Shown here: positions 45,079 to 52,324 of the stretch, piece after piece | How positions within the stretch are numbered: the first letter of the stretch is position 1 | Layout: each line of letters opens with the position of its first letter | NCBI RefSeq assembly: GCF_014610845.1 | Contig: NZ_JABTCG010000004.1 | Span: 558,001 to 622,000, forward strand | Length of the DNA: 64,000 nt | Direction of reading: 5' to 3' | Source of the DNA: Maribacter arenosus | GTDB taxonomy: Bacteria; Bacteroidota; Bacteroidia; Flavobacteriales; Flavobacteriaceae | Made by a program: the position numbers and the translations under genes | Notes under the pieces: model-generated | The model's database searches: none | Told to the model about the DNA's origin: nothing | Seen by the model: the letters and a program-made list of their open reading frames with translations, nothing else

Positions 45079-45675
45079 CTACTTATTGGCTTTGGTTAGA
45101 GATTCCTTTATTTCTACATATTCATTATAGGCGCTTTGGGCAGCTTCGGTAAAGGCCCGGGTGCTTATCGTGGCGCCTGTCAATGCATCCACTTCACCAC
45201 CATCCTTGGTCACTTTTAAATCGAAACTGGAAGGGTTTTTATCCCTGAATTGTCCCAAGAACTTTTCCTCTTTCATTTTGGTGCCTAGACCAGGGGTCTC
45301 TTTTTGCTCCAAGACAACAATATCCTGAATATTTCCATCAGGTTTAAAACCGACCATGATTTTTACTAATCCGCTGAATCCTTTTTCAGAGGCTCCGATG
45401 ACCGCCGCTCCTACGAATTTCCCGTTAAGATAGGCAGGGTAAATCTCTATACTGTCTTTTACAACTTCAGATTTAATTCGGACCATTTCCGAGACCAGGT
45501 CGTTATCAAAAACCGGTAAAACCATCTTAAGGGCGTTGACTTTTTTGGCCAATTTGGCCTTTGCCTTGGGTTCCAAGGTAAGGTCGTTCACAAATCCCAA
45601 TGAGAATCCGGCCACTATGGTTATTACAATGAGGGCTAGGGCCATGTTCAAAAATGTTGATTTCTTCTGGCTCAT
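45079..45675 (-). CDS. rnfG: Electron transport complex subunit RnfG
   Basis: 198 residues: one N-terminal membrane helix (LNMALALIVITIVAGFSLGFV), then a periplasmic FMN-binding domain with GLVKIMVGFKPDGNIQDIVVLEQKETPGLGTKM. The motif DALTGATIST near residue 165 holds the Thr that carries covalent FMN, attached by ApbE. It is 2 bp after rnfD. Length is normal. Confidence 0.95.
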   Translation of the reverse strand: MSQKKSTFLNMALALIVITIVAGFSLGFVNDLTLEPKAKAKLAKKVNALKMVLPVFDNDLVSEMVRIKSEVVKDSIEIYPAYLNGKFVGAAVIGASEKGFSGLVKIMVGFKPDGNIQDIVVLEQKETPGLGTKMKEEKFLGQFRDKNPSSFDLKVTKDGGEVDALTGATISTRAFTEAAQSAYNEYVEIKESLTKANK

Positions 45676-45677
45676 TC

Positions 45678-46688
45678 CTATGTTATTTTGGCTTTTATTT
45701 TTGAACCGAACCTGCGTGGTTTAAAGTAGTTGTTTATCAAAGGAACAAAGGCATTCATAATTAATATGGCAAATGAGATTCCTTCAGGATAGGCCCCGAA
45801 CAACCGGATTACAACCGTTATAGCTCCGATACCAATGGCAAAAATCACCATTCCCTTTTTTGTCATAGGACTAGTGACCAGATCGGTCGCCATATAAAAT
45901 GCACCCAAAATGGCACCCCCAGATAAAAGATGAATTATCGGATTCGCATAGTGTTCCGGGTCGATAAACCAGAAAATGCCTGTCATTAAGCCTATAGTGA
46001 CCAATATCATTACAGGTATATGCCAGGAAATAACCTTTCGGATAATGAGGTAGAGCCCGCCAAGAATAAGGGCGAGGGCGGACATTTCGCCAATAGAACC
46101 CCCTGTAATCCCCAATAGCATATTGACACTCGAAGGAATCTTGGCGCTTATTTCGGTCATTGTTTCGCCAAATTGTAAACCATCCTTGATAATCCCCAAC
46201 GTAGTTGCCCCGGATACGGCGTCTGCTAAAGATGTGTTGTTTTCTACCGCGGTTGGCCAGAGGGTCATTTGTACGGGAAAACAAACCAATAAGAACACCC
46301 GTCCTACCAACGCTGGGTTGAACACGTTGAATCCGAGACCACCGAAAGAGAGCTTTGCGATTCCTATTGCGACCAAACTACCAACGATGATCATCCAAAT
46401 TGGGAGACCGGCAGGGATGTTGAATGCCAGTAGGATTCCGGTTAAAAGGGCGGACCCATCCGTAATGGTCACCTCGGTCTTCATGAGATATTTTTGGATC
46501 AGATACTCAAACAACAAACATGAAAAAATGGCGACCGACGTCGCTATCAAAGCATTATAGCCAAATACATACAAAGACACCAAAAATGCAGGTATCAGTG
46601 CAATGACCACATCATACATTATTCTCTTGGAAGTTCTATCGGAATGTACGTGGGGGGAGGCGGAGATAACAATTTGGGGGCTATCCAT
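45678..46688 (-). CDS. rnfD: Electron transport complex subunit RnfD
   Basis: 336 residues with about nine to ten membrane helices, starting with SPHVHSDRTSKRIMYDVVIALIPAF. The covalent-FMN motif SGATTLGI lies in ADAVSGATTLGIIKDG (about residue 155), and the second flavin region GLGFNVFNPALVGRVFLL precedes it. The end carries FAILIMNAFVPLINNYFKPRRFG, usual for RnfD. It follows rnfC after 2 bp. Confidence 0.95.
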   Translation of the reverse strand: MDSPQIVISASPHVHSDRTSKRIMYDVVIALIPAFLVSLYVFGYNALIATSVAIFSCLLFEYLIQKYLMKTEVTITDGSALLTGILLAFNIPAGLPIWMIIVGSLVAIGIAKLSFGGLGFNVFNPALVGRVFLLVCFPVQMTLWPTAVENNTSLADAVSGATTLGIIKDGLQFGETMTEISAKIPSSVNMLLGITGGSIGEMSALALILGGLYLIIRKVISWHIPVMILVTIGLMTGIFWFIDPEHYANPIIHLLSGGAILGAFYMATDLVTSPMTKKGMVIFAIGIGAITVVIRLFGAYPEGISFAILIMNAFVPLINNYFKPRRFGSKIKAKIT

Positions 46689-46690
46689 AC

Positions 46691-48019
46691 TTAATTTTTA
46701 GAAGATGCTAGTTTTTTGGTGATATTTTTTCCAAATCGGATATAATCCAATAATGGCCTGTGGGAAGGGCAGACGTAACTGCAGGAACCACATTCGATAC
46801 AGGTCATGATATCCTCTTGTCCTGCTTTTTCATACATTCCTTTTTCAGTTAGATTCATTAACAAGTGGGGCTCCAATCCCATGGGACAAACGTCGACACA
46901 TTCGCCACAGCGTATACAATTCTTAGCTTCACCCCTGCTGGCTTCATCCTCATTTATGATTAGAATACCCGATGTGCCTTTGGTGACCGGAACATCTGTA
47001 TTTTTTATCGCCTTACCCATCATTGGGCCGCCGTTCACTATTTTCCGTGTGCCTTCTGGCATACCGCCCACCTCCTCGATCAAGTCATTGATAGGAGTCC
47101 CTATTTTTACCCAAAAATTAGAAGGGTCTCCAAGTTTTTTACCGGTTACCGTAACTACTCGTTCGATCAATGGTTGGTTATGCTGTATGGCTTGATAAAT
47201 GGCGAAAATAGTACCGACGTTATGTACGATCACCCCAACATCCAAGGGTAGACCATTTTTTGGGACCTCCCGTTTCAAAATAGCCCTTATCAATTGCTTT
47301 TCCCCACCTTGTGGATATTTTACCTGTAGGGCTGCAACTTGGATTTCCTTTTCATTGGCCGTTAAGTGCTTAAAGAGTTCAACGGCATCCCTCTTGTTAT
47401 TTTCAATTCCGATAACGGCTTTGTTCACATGAAGGGCGCTCATCAGGATTTTTATTCCTACTATGATTTCTTCAGCCTTTTCGAGCATCAATCTGTGGTC
47501 CGCTGTTAAATATGGTTCACATTCAACCCCGTTAATGATAAGACAATCGATTTTAATTCCCTCTTTGACATTCAGTTTAACATGGGAAGGAAATGTAGCC
47601 CCTCCCAATCCAACGATTCCGAAGTCTGAAATGCGTTTTAAGATTTCGATGGGTTCAAGGCTTATCTCTTTTTTAAGGGGATATTCGATATCCTGAAAAT
47701 TCGACTCATTTTTTACATCGGTACGAATAACGATACATTGTTTTTTATAACCACTGCTATCGATGACCATATCCAATTTCGTGACGGTACCTGCTACCGG
47801 GGAGTGGATATTGGAAGAGACAAATCCACCTGATTTGGCGATTACCTGTCCTATTTCAACCTTATCTTTTCTATCTACAATAATTTCGGCGGGAATACCG
47901 ATATGCTGTGCAATGGGCACATAAACGACCTTGGGCACCGGTAACCGTTTGATCTTTTTTGATGAGGTCAGTTTATTTTCTGGGGGATGTATACCTCCTT
48001 TTGGGAATGTTTTAAGCAT
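46691..48019 (-). CDS. rnfC: Electron transport complex subunit RnfC
   Basis: 442 residues. NADH/ferredoxin-side peripheral subunit: N-terminal barrel-sandwich domain (VYVPIAQHIGIPAEIIVDRKDKVEIGQVIAKSGGFVSSNIHSPVAGTV), FMN/NADH-binding Rossmann-like region (DFGIVGLGGATFPSHVKL, LIINGVECEPYLTADHRLML), and two C-terminal 4Fe-4S motifs (CIRCGECVDVCPMGLEP and CIECGSCSYVCPSHRPLLDYIR). It overlaps rnfB by 8 bp. The length is that of the short, tail-less form. Confidence 0.96.
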   Translation of the reverse strand: MLKTFPKGGIHPPENKLTSSKKIKRLPVPKVVYVPIAQHIGIPAEIIVDRKDKVEIGQVIAKSGGFVSSNIHSPVAGTVTKLDMVIDSSGYKKQCIVIRTDVKNESNFQDIEYPLKKEISLEPIEILKRISDFGIVGLGGATFPSHVKLNVKEGIKIDCLIINGVECEPYLTADHRLMLEKAEEIIVGIKILMSALHVNKAVIGIENNKRDAVELFKHLTANEKEIQVAALQVKYPQGGEKQLIRAILKREVPKNGLPLDVGVIVHNVGTIFAIYQAIQHNQPLIERVVTVTGKKLGDPSNFWVKIGTPINDLIEEVGGMPEGTRKIVNGGPMMGKAIKNTDVPVTKGTSGILIINEDEASRGEAKNCIRCGECVDVCPMGLEPHLLMNLTEKGMYEKAGQEDIMTCIECGSCSYVCPSHRPLLDYIRFGKNITKKLASSKN

Positions 48020-48902
48020 CTTTCACAAGATTTACCGATGTAACTTCACCTACTTTATCAGCTTCTACTTTCTTGACTTTTGGAGGGGGAAAATTGGTTT
48101 CGATGATAGAATGGGTGGGGCAAACAGGAACACATTTTCTACATAAGGTGCAGTACTCTGGATCGATATAGGCCAAGTTATTGACCATGGTGATAGCGTC
48201 TTTTGGACAAACCTCCTCACATTTTGAGCATCCTATACATGCAACGGCACATGCTTTTTTTGCAATACCTCCTTTTTCCTCGTTCAAACAACCGACAAAA
48301 ACCTTCAGGTCCCTCTTGTTCTTTGGCCGCATTTCAATAATATCACGGGGACATGCTTCGACGCACATGCCGCACGATGTACATTTGTCCGTTATGACCA
48401 CGGGTAGGCCCGTGGTCTCATCCATAAACATGGCATCGAACTTACATGCTGTAACACAATCCCCATCGCCCAAACAGCCATATTGGCAATCGGTTTCCCC
48501 GCTATAGATCATGGAAGAGATCGCACAGGATTTTGGTCCTTGGTACTCGGTCGTTTTCGGCCGTACCTCACAAGATCCCTGACATCGTACCACCGCGACT
48601 GTTGGGTCTTTTTCTGCCACTTCCTTTCCTAAGACCTCTGCAACCATTTTCATAACCTCATTGCCTCCTACCGGGCAAAATAAGTTCGATATATCATCGG
48701 TAGTCACCAATTTTTCTGCAAAGGATTTACAACCGGGGGAACCGCATCCGGCACAATTCGCCGCAGGCAATAGTCCTTCCACTTCGGCGATCAAAGGATC
48801 CTCATAAACATAGAATTTTTTAGAGACCACATACAGCACCAAGGCTGTTACGGCCCCTAAGGAAACTAGTAAGAGAACACTATTTAATATGGATTCATTC
48901 AT
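48012..48902 (-). CDS. rnfB: Electron transport complex subunit RnfB
   Basis: 296 residues. An N-terminal membrane helix (SVLLLVSLGAVTALVLYVVSKKF) precedes the Fe-S domain AANCAGCGSPGCKSFAEKL...LFCPVGG, then several 4Fe-4S ferredoxin motifs, among them CTSCGMCVEACPRD, CIGCSKCEEVCPKD and CTLCRKCVPVCPTHS. It relays electrons from ferredoxin into the complex. This longer form of about 300 residues is usual in Bacteroidota. It is 6 bp after the rseC-like gene. Confidence 0.95.
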   Translation of the reverse strand: MNESILNSVLLLVSLGAVTALVLYVVSKKFYVYEDPLIAEVEGLLPAANCAGCGSPGCKSFAEKLVTTDDISNLFCPVGGNEVMKMVAEVLGKEVAEKDPTVAVVRCQGSCEVRPKTTEYQGPKSCAISSMIYSGETDCQYGCLGDGDCVTACKFDAMFMDETTGLPVVITDKCTSCGMCVEACPRDIIEMRPKNKRDLKVFVGCLNEEKGGIAKKACAVACIGCSKCEEVCPKDAITMVNNLAYIDPEYCTLCRKCVPVCPTHSIIETNFPPPKVKKVEADKVGEVTSVNLVKDA

Positions 48903-48908
48903 TATAAG

Positions 48909-49337
48909 TTAAATTTTTACAATGGAAATTTTAAAGGTTTTTTTAAAGTCATTCCTCAGCATATACAGCAAAAGGTAATACGGGATCAATATCAAAAGGG
49001 ATAATACCCCTGCCATCCATTCTACCAAAAATGCCGAAGCGATTATTAAAGTCAAGACCACGAGTAGAAAAGGAAAAATATAAGCCCAGAATACAGCTTT
49101 TAAACCAAGACCTTTCTTTAAAATCACATTAACATGTTCGTTCAAGGCAAAGGAATCGGTTGGATTGGATATTACCACTTCTTTTGAACCTGAATCGGAG
49201 ATGCCACAAGTACCTTTGGCACGACAGGACTCACAATGCACATTCTCATCCAAAGAGACAATAAGAGAACTACCGCTCTTTTTTGAAACGACACCGGAAT
49301 GTATGTATGCCTCTTCGCTTGCCAACTTCGAATCCAT
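48909..49337 (-). CDS. RseC/SoxR-reducing-system family membrane protein
   Basis: 142 residues. N-terminal domain with a Cys cluster CESCRAKGTCGISD (about residues 35-50), then two membrane helices (FWAYIFPFLLVVLTLIIASAFLV and MAGVLSLLILIPYYLLLYML). In E. coli RseC is part of the Rsx/SoxR reducing system, an Rnf homologue; here it is the first gene of the rnf operon. The cysteines may bind a metal cluster. The function in flavobacteria is not known. Confidence 0.9.
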   Translation of the reverse strand: MDSKLASEEAYIHSGVVSKKSGSSLIVSLDENVHCESCRAKGTCGISDSGSKEVVISNPTDSFALNEHVNVILKKGLGLKAVFWAYIFPFLLVVLTLIIASAFLVEWMAGVLSLLILIPYYLLLYMLRNDFKKTFKISIVKI

Positions 49338-49551
49338 TGAAATGGTTTTGTATCACTTTAATTGAAGCGATAAAATTAAGATTATCAGTTAAGGTATTTT
49401 ATGACTTATGTCAGGATTTGGATTTGGACCCACTTGTCTAGAACACATCCGAACCAATTTGCCGACTTTTATTCCTTGAATCCATTTATAAAAAAGGGTG
49501 AAATTATATGCGCATAGCCTTTATAACAATTTCAGTACTATCTTCAGTATT

Positions 49552-50271
49552 TTATTGCCTTTCTTGTTTCGTTTTTTTCCATTCTTCGAACTCCACGCTC
49601 ATTTTTTCATCGACCAATGGATAAAGTCCGATTATCGATTGTCCATCTTTAACTTTATGCATGACGAAATCTTCAAACAAGGTCATTTGTAAGCATTCGT
49701 CGGCCACTTCATCCGCTATGTGTGCTGGTATAACTATGACACCATCATCATCACCCACTATAATGTCCCCAGGGAAAACGGCCACATCTCCGCACCCAAT
49801 GGGTTCGTTGATTGAAATCGCTTGATGGAGGGTTAAATTGGTAGGTGCAGAAGGGCGATTATGGTAGGATGGTAGAGCTAATTCCGCAATTTCGGCAGAA
49901 TCTCGAAAACCACCATCGGTGATTATACCGGCTGCGCCCTTTACCATTAAACGCGTGGCTAAAATTGAACCGGCCGATGCTGCCCGGGCATCTTTTCTGC
50001 TATCTATGACCATGACGGCCCCTTTGGGGCATTCTTCTACGGCGATCCTTTGAAGATGTTTGGGGTCCTTAAATACTTCTATCGGGTTTAAGTCTTCCCT
50101 AGCGGGAATATATCTTAGGGTATACGCTTCACCGATCATGGTAGGCTTATTCAATTTCAAGGGCTTTACATCCTGTATGAATTGATGCCTCAATCCTCTT
50201 TTAAATAGGCATGTGGCAATTGTTGCAGTACTTACTCTTTTAAGTTTGTCTTTTGTTGTTGTAGATGCCAT
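49552..50271 (-). CDS. RraA family protein (possible 4-carboxy-/4-hydroxy-2-oxo acid aldolase)
   Basis: 239 residues of the RraA/HMG aldolase fold. Seen: substrate/metal region GAAGIITDGGFRDSAEIAEL with the conserved Gly-x-x-Arg-Asp, and the C-terminal metal region GCGDVAVFPGDIIVGDDDGVIVIPAHIADEV. The family includes class II pyruvate aldolases and the RNase E inhibitor; lacking RNase E-type context, an enzyme is more likely. It has no signal peptide. It is the last gene of a three-gene operon with two exported TIM-barrel proteins, 23 bp after the Tat-dependent one. The substrate is unknown, but the shared promoter region suggests a link to alginate or uronate use. Confidence 0.88.
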   Translation of the reverse strand: MASTTTKDKLKRVSTATIATCLFKRGLRHQFIQDVKPLKLNKPTMIGEAYTLRYIPAREDLNPIEVFKDPKHLQRIAVEECPKGAVMVIDSRKDARAASAGSILATRLMVKGAAGIITDGGFRDSAEIAELALPSYHNRPSAPTNLTLHQAISINEPIGCGDVAVFPGDIIVGDDDGVIVIPAHIADEVADECLQMTLFEDFVMHKVKDGQSIIGLYPLVDEKMSVEFEEWKKTKQERQ

Positions 50272-50294
50272 CTTGATTAACGAGTTTTAATGGG

Positions 50295-51266
50295 TTACTG
50301 GGCTTTTTGCCAAGCTTCTTTGAGAAATTTTAAATCAGTTTTCATTTGGTCGAAAACCGCTTTTTTATCCATGGTAATTTTTGAGGCACCATGTTCAGCG
50401 CCACCGAGTTCATACTCGAAATGAAGGGAAATAGGAACATTGATCTTATATTTTTTTAGTAAGCTAAAATAGCGATCAAAATCTACCATGCCCTTTCCTA
50501 AGGGCGTGTTGATAGGCTTCCATTTACCATTGATGGTCCCCCATTTAAAGTCTTTTATCACGATGGTTTTTATAAAAGGTTGAATTTGTCGTAAACCCAA
50601 TTCCCAACTACTACCACCTTCTACCACGGCATGCCTAATGTCATATTGACAACCCATATGTTCATTTCTAGTAGCCTTTAAGATGGGAAGTAGATCCCAA
50701 ATAGGGGCGCCAACATGGTTGCCCGCATGGTTTTGATAGCATCCTATCAATCCATGGTTTTTATTGAGCATTTCCAAGTCTTTGAATTGTTCGGCGTATA
50801 TAGACTGACTTTCTGCAATCGACCTGTCTTCAGGATAAGTAAGCCATCCCGTTCGGTAATATTTCAATCCTTGTTGACTGGCCGTTTCCAAAACAGTGCG
50901 ACTTGCTTGATCATTGGCATCGGCAACATTGGTAGTCATCATTTGTGGGTGCAGTCCGAATTTCTTCATCGCTTCAACAGCTTTCGGCAAATCTTCTGCA
51001 ACCCTTTCGGGTAAAACATGGCCTTCAGGTCTTACTGTAAGATCCAGACCATCAAAACCCATTTCTGAGGTAGCTTCCGACATCCCATTATAATCTAGAA
51101 ATTGAAGATGTTTGGAAAACAAATGCACTTTTAACCCATTGTTTATGGAATTTTCAAATCCAAATAAACCTTTAGGAATACTTTTTATTGGAAAAATAAG
51201 AGCCGAACCGGCCATAGTCGATTGCTTAATAAAATTTCGTCTTGTTCGAAGTGCCGTTTTTTTCAT
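50295..51266 (-). CDS. Tat-exported sugar phosphate isomerase/epimerase-like TIM barrel
   Basis: 323 residues. The N-terminus has a twin-arginine signal (RTRRNFIKQSTMAGSALIF), so the folded protein is exported. The body resembles the xylose-isomerase-like TIM-barrel family (sugar phosphate isomerase/epimerase): MGFDGLDLTVRPEGHVLPE, LIGCYQNHAGNHVGAPIWDLLPIL, GCQYDIRHAVVEGG, IKTIVIKDFKWGT and NVPISLHFEYELGG. Those blocks contain the Glu/Asp/His ligands of a divalent metal. It follows the second TIM-barrel gene by 51 bp and precedes the rraA-like gene. The substrate is unknown. Confidence 0.88.
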   Translation of the reverse strand: MKKTALRTRRNFIKQSTMAGSALIFPIKSIPKGLFGFENSINNGLKVHLFSKHLQFLDYNGMSEATSEMGFDGLDLTVRPEGHVLPERVAEDLPKAVEAMKKFGLHPQMMTTNVADANDQASRTVLETASQQGLKYYRTGWLTYPEDRSIAESQSIYAEQFKDLEMLNKNHGLIGCYQNHAGNHVGAPIWDLLPILKATRNEHMGCQYDIRHAVVEGGSSWELGLRQIQPFIKTIVIKDFKWGTINGKWKPINTPLGKGMVDFDRYFSLLKKYKINVPISLHFEYELGGAEHGASKITMDKKAVFDQMKTDLKFLKEAWQKAQ

Positions 51267-51317
51267 TTGAGTATATACTTTACTTTTTTTTATAGTTTTT
51301 TGATGATTAATGCCATT

Positions 51318-52193
51318 TCATTGGACTTGCAAGGAAATTAGGCCATCAATATTTTCAAGCAAAACCTTTTTTACATCTTTGTTTTCTACATGTCCCAAAA
51401 TTCCCCAAGGTCCCATAAATCCTGATTTTATAAATGTCCTGATCATTTCTTTTTCATAATCTCCCTTACCTATGGGTAAGATTTTGTCTCCATCCTTTTT
51501 CATACCATTAAGATTTACAGCTATTAAATAAGGTGTAATGGCATTCGCTATTTGAGGAATATCTTCAATACTCCCATGCGCATGATGAAAATTATAGACC
51601 ATGCCCAATTCATGCTGTGGCAGGGCTTTTATTACCTCTAATTGGTTGAATGGATTTCCAAACCATCCACTATGGTTATATAATGCGACCTTGCAATCAA
51701 GTTCGGCCGCTTTTATAGCTATGAAATCAACTATTTTAATAGCCTTTGATAGCGATTGTTCGTAGGCGAGGTCCTCGAAGAAATTTTCACTAAGACTTAC
51801 CCACAATGTAGTTTTGAGGTTGAGGCTATCTAAAATACCCAAAATTCGTTGGTTTGCATCGCTTAGGGAATTAAGGGAATCCCTTTTAGCATTGAGCCAC
51901 AGCCAAACCGAAACTATTTCTATATTATTTTCAGTGGCCAGCTTAAGCTCTACATAGGTATCGTCCAAATGTTTGTCTCGCCAATCATAGGCGTATTTGT
52001 TAAATCCAATTTCTTTTAACAATGCGATTCTTTCTTTAGGGGAACGCTCTAAAGAATCATACGCGACAATACACCAAGGGTAGGTGTTTTTAAACTCAAT
52101 TTTGTCAAAACCTTGTGCATAGGAGTACTGAACCATTACGAACAAAAAAGGTAGAAAAAAGTTCAGTACATTCAAGATATATGTTTTTACCAT
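51318..52193 (-). CDS. Sec-exported sugar phosphate isomerase/epimerase-like TIM barrel
   Basis: About 291 residues from ATG 52193 (MVKTYILNVLNFFLPFLFVMVQYSYAQG), a Sec signal peptide; a further in-frame start at 52283 would run through the operator region and is unlikely. The body is a xylose-isomerase-like TIM barrel: EIGFNKYAYDWRDKHLDDTY, ELDCKVALYNHSGWFGNPFN, LGMVYNFHHAHGS, LIAVNLNGMKKDG and GDYEKEMIRTFIKSGFMGPWGILGH. Candidate metal-binding His and Glu are in these blocks. It is the first gene of the minus-strand operon and shares its promoter region with the divergent PL6 gene. Confidence 0.85.
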   Translation of the reverse strand: MVKTYILNVLNFFLPFLFVMVQYSYAQGFDKIEFKNTYPWCIVAYDSLERSPKERIALLKEIGFNKYAYDWRDKHLDDTYVELKLATENNIEIVSVWLWLNAKRDSLNSLSDANQRILGILDSLNLKTTLWVSLSENFFEDLAYEQSLSKAIKIVDFIAIKAAELDCKVALYNHSGWFGNPFNQLEVIKALPQHELGMVYNFHHAHGSIEDIPQIANAITPYLIAVNLNGMKKDGDKILPIGKGDYEKEMIRTFIKSGFMGPWGILGHVENKDVKKVLLENIDGLISLQVQ

Positions 52194-52243
52194 TTTTATT
52201 TGTCCTAATTGACGGAATATTAGTAAAACTATTGGCAATCCAA

Positions 52244-52261
52244 CAAATATACATATATTTG
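52244..52261. promoter_or_regulatory. Back-to-back -7 boxes of a divergent promoter pair
   Basis: TATATTTG occurs on the plus strand at 52254-52261 and on the minus strand at 52244-52251, two bp apart. The plus copy has TTG at 52232-52234, a 19-bp spacer. Together they give starts for the PL6 operon and the TIM-TIM-RraA operon. Confidence 0.65.
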
Positions 52262-52282
52262 GTAAACCAAACTGGTAAACCA
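52259..52282. promoter_or_regulatory. Two operators overlapping the PL6 promoter
   Basis: TTGGTAAACCAA (52259-52270) and TGGTAAACCA (52273-52282), centres 13 bp apart. The first overlaps the plus-strand -7 box. The form TTGGTnnACCAA resembles sites of FadR-type GntR regulators such as UxuR/ExuR. Confidence 0.8.
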
Positions 52283-52312
52283 ATTTATAATTCTTGGTTC
52301 CACCTTAAAAAT

Positions 52313-52324
52313 ATAATCGATTAT
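52313..52324. promoter_or_regulatory. LacI-type palindrome core at the PL6 start codon
   Basis: ATAATCGATTAT is a perfect 12-bp palindrome sharing the core TAATCGATTA with the 34471 site. It overlaps the first two bases of the PL6 start codon. Position argues for caution. Confidence 0.4.

Noticed and set aside
52194-52283. Longer N-terminus for the Sec-exported TIM-barrel protein
   Set aside because: It would run through the divergent promoter and operators and bury the signal peptide that begins at 52193.
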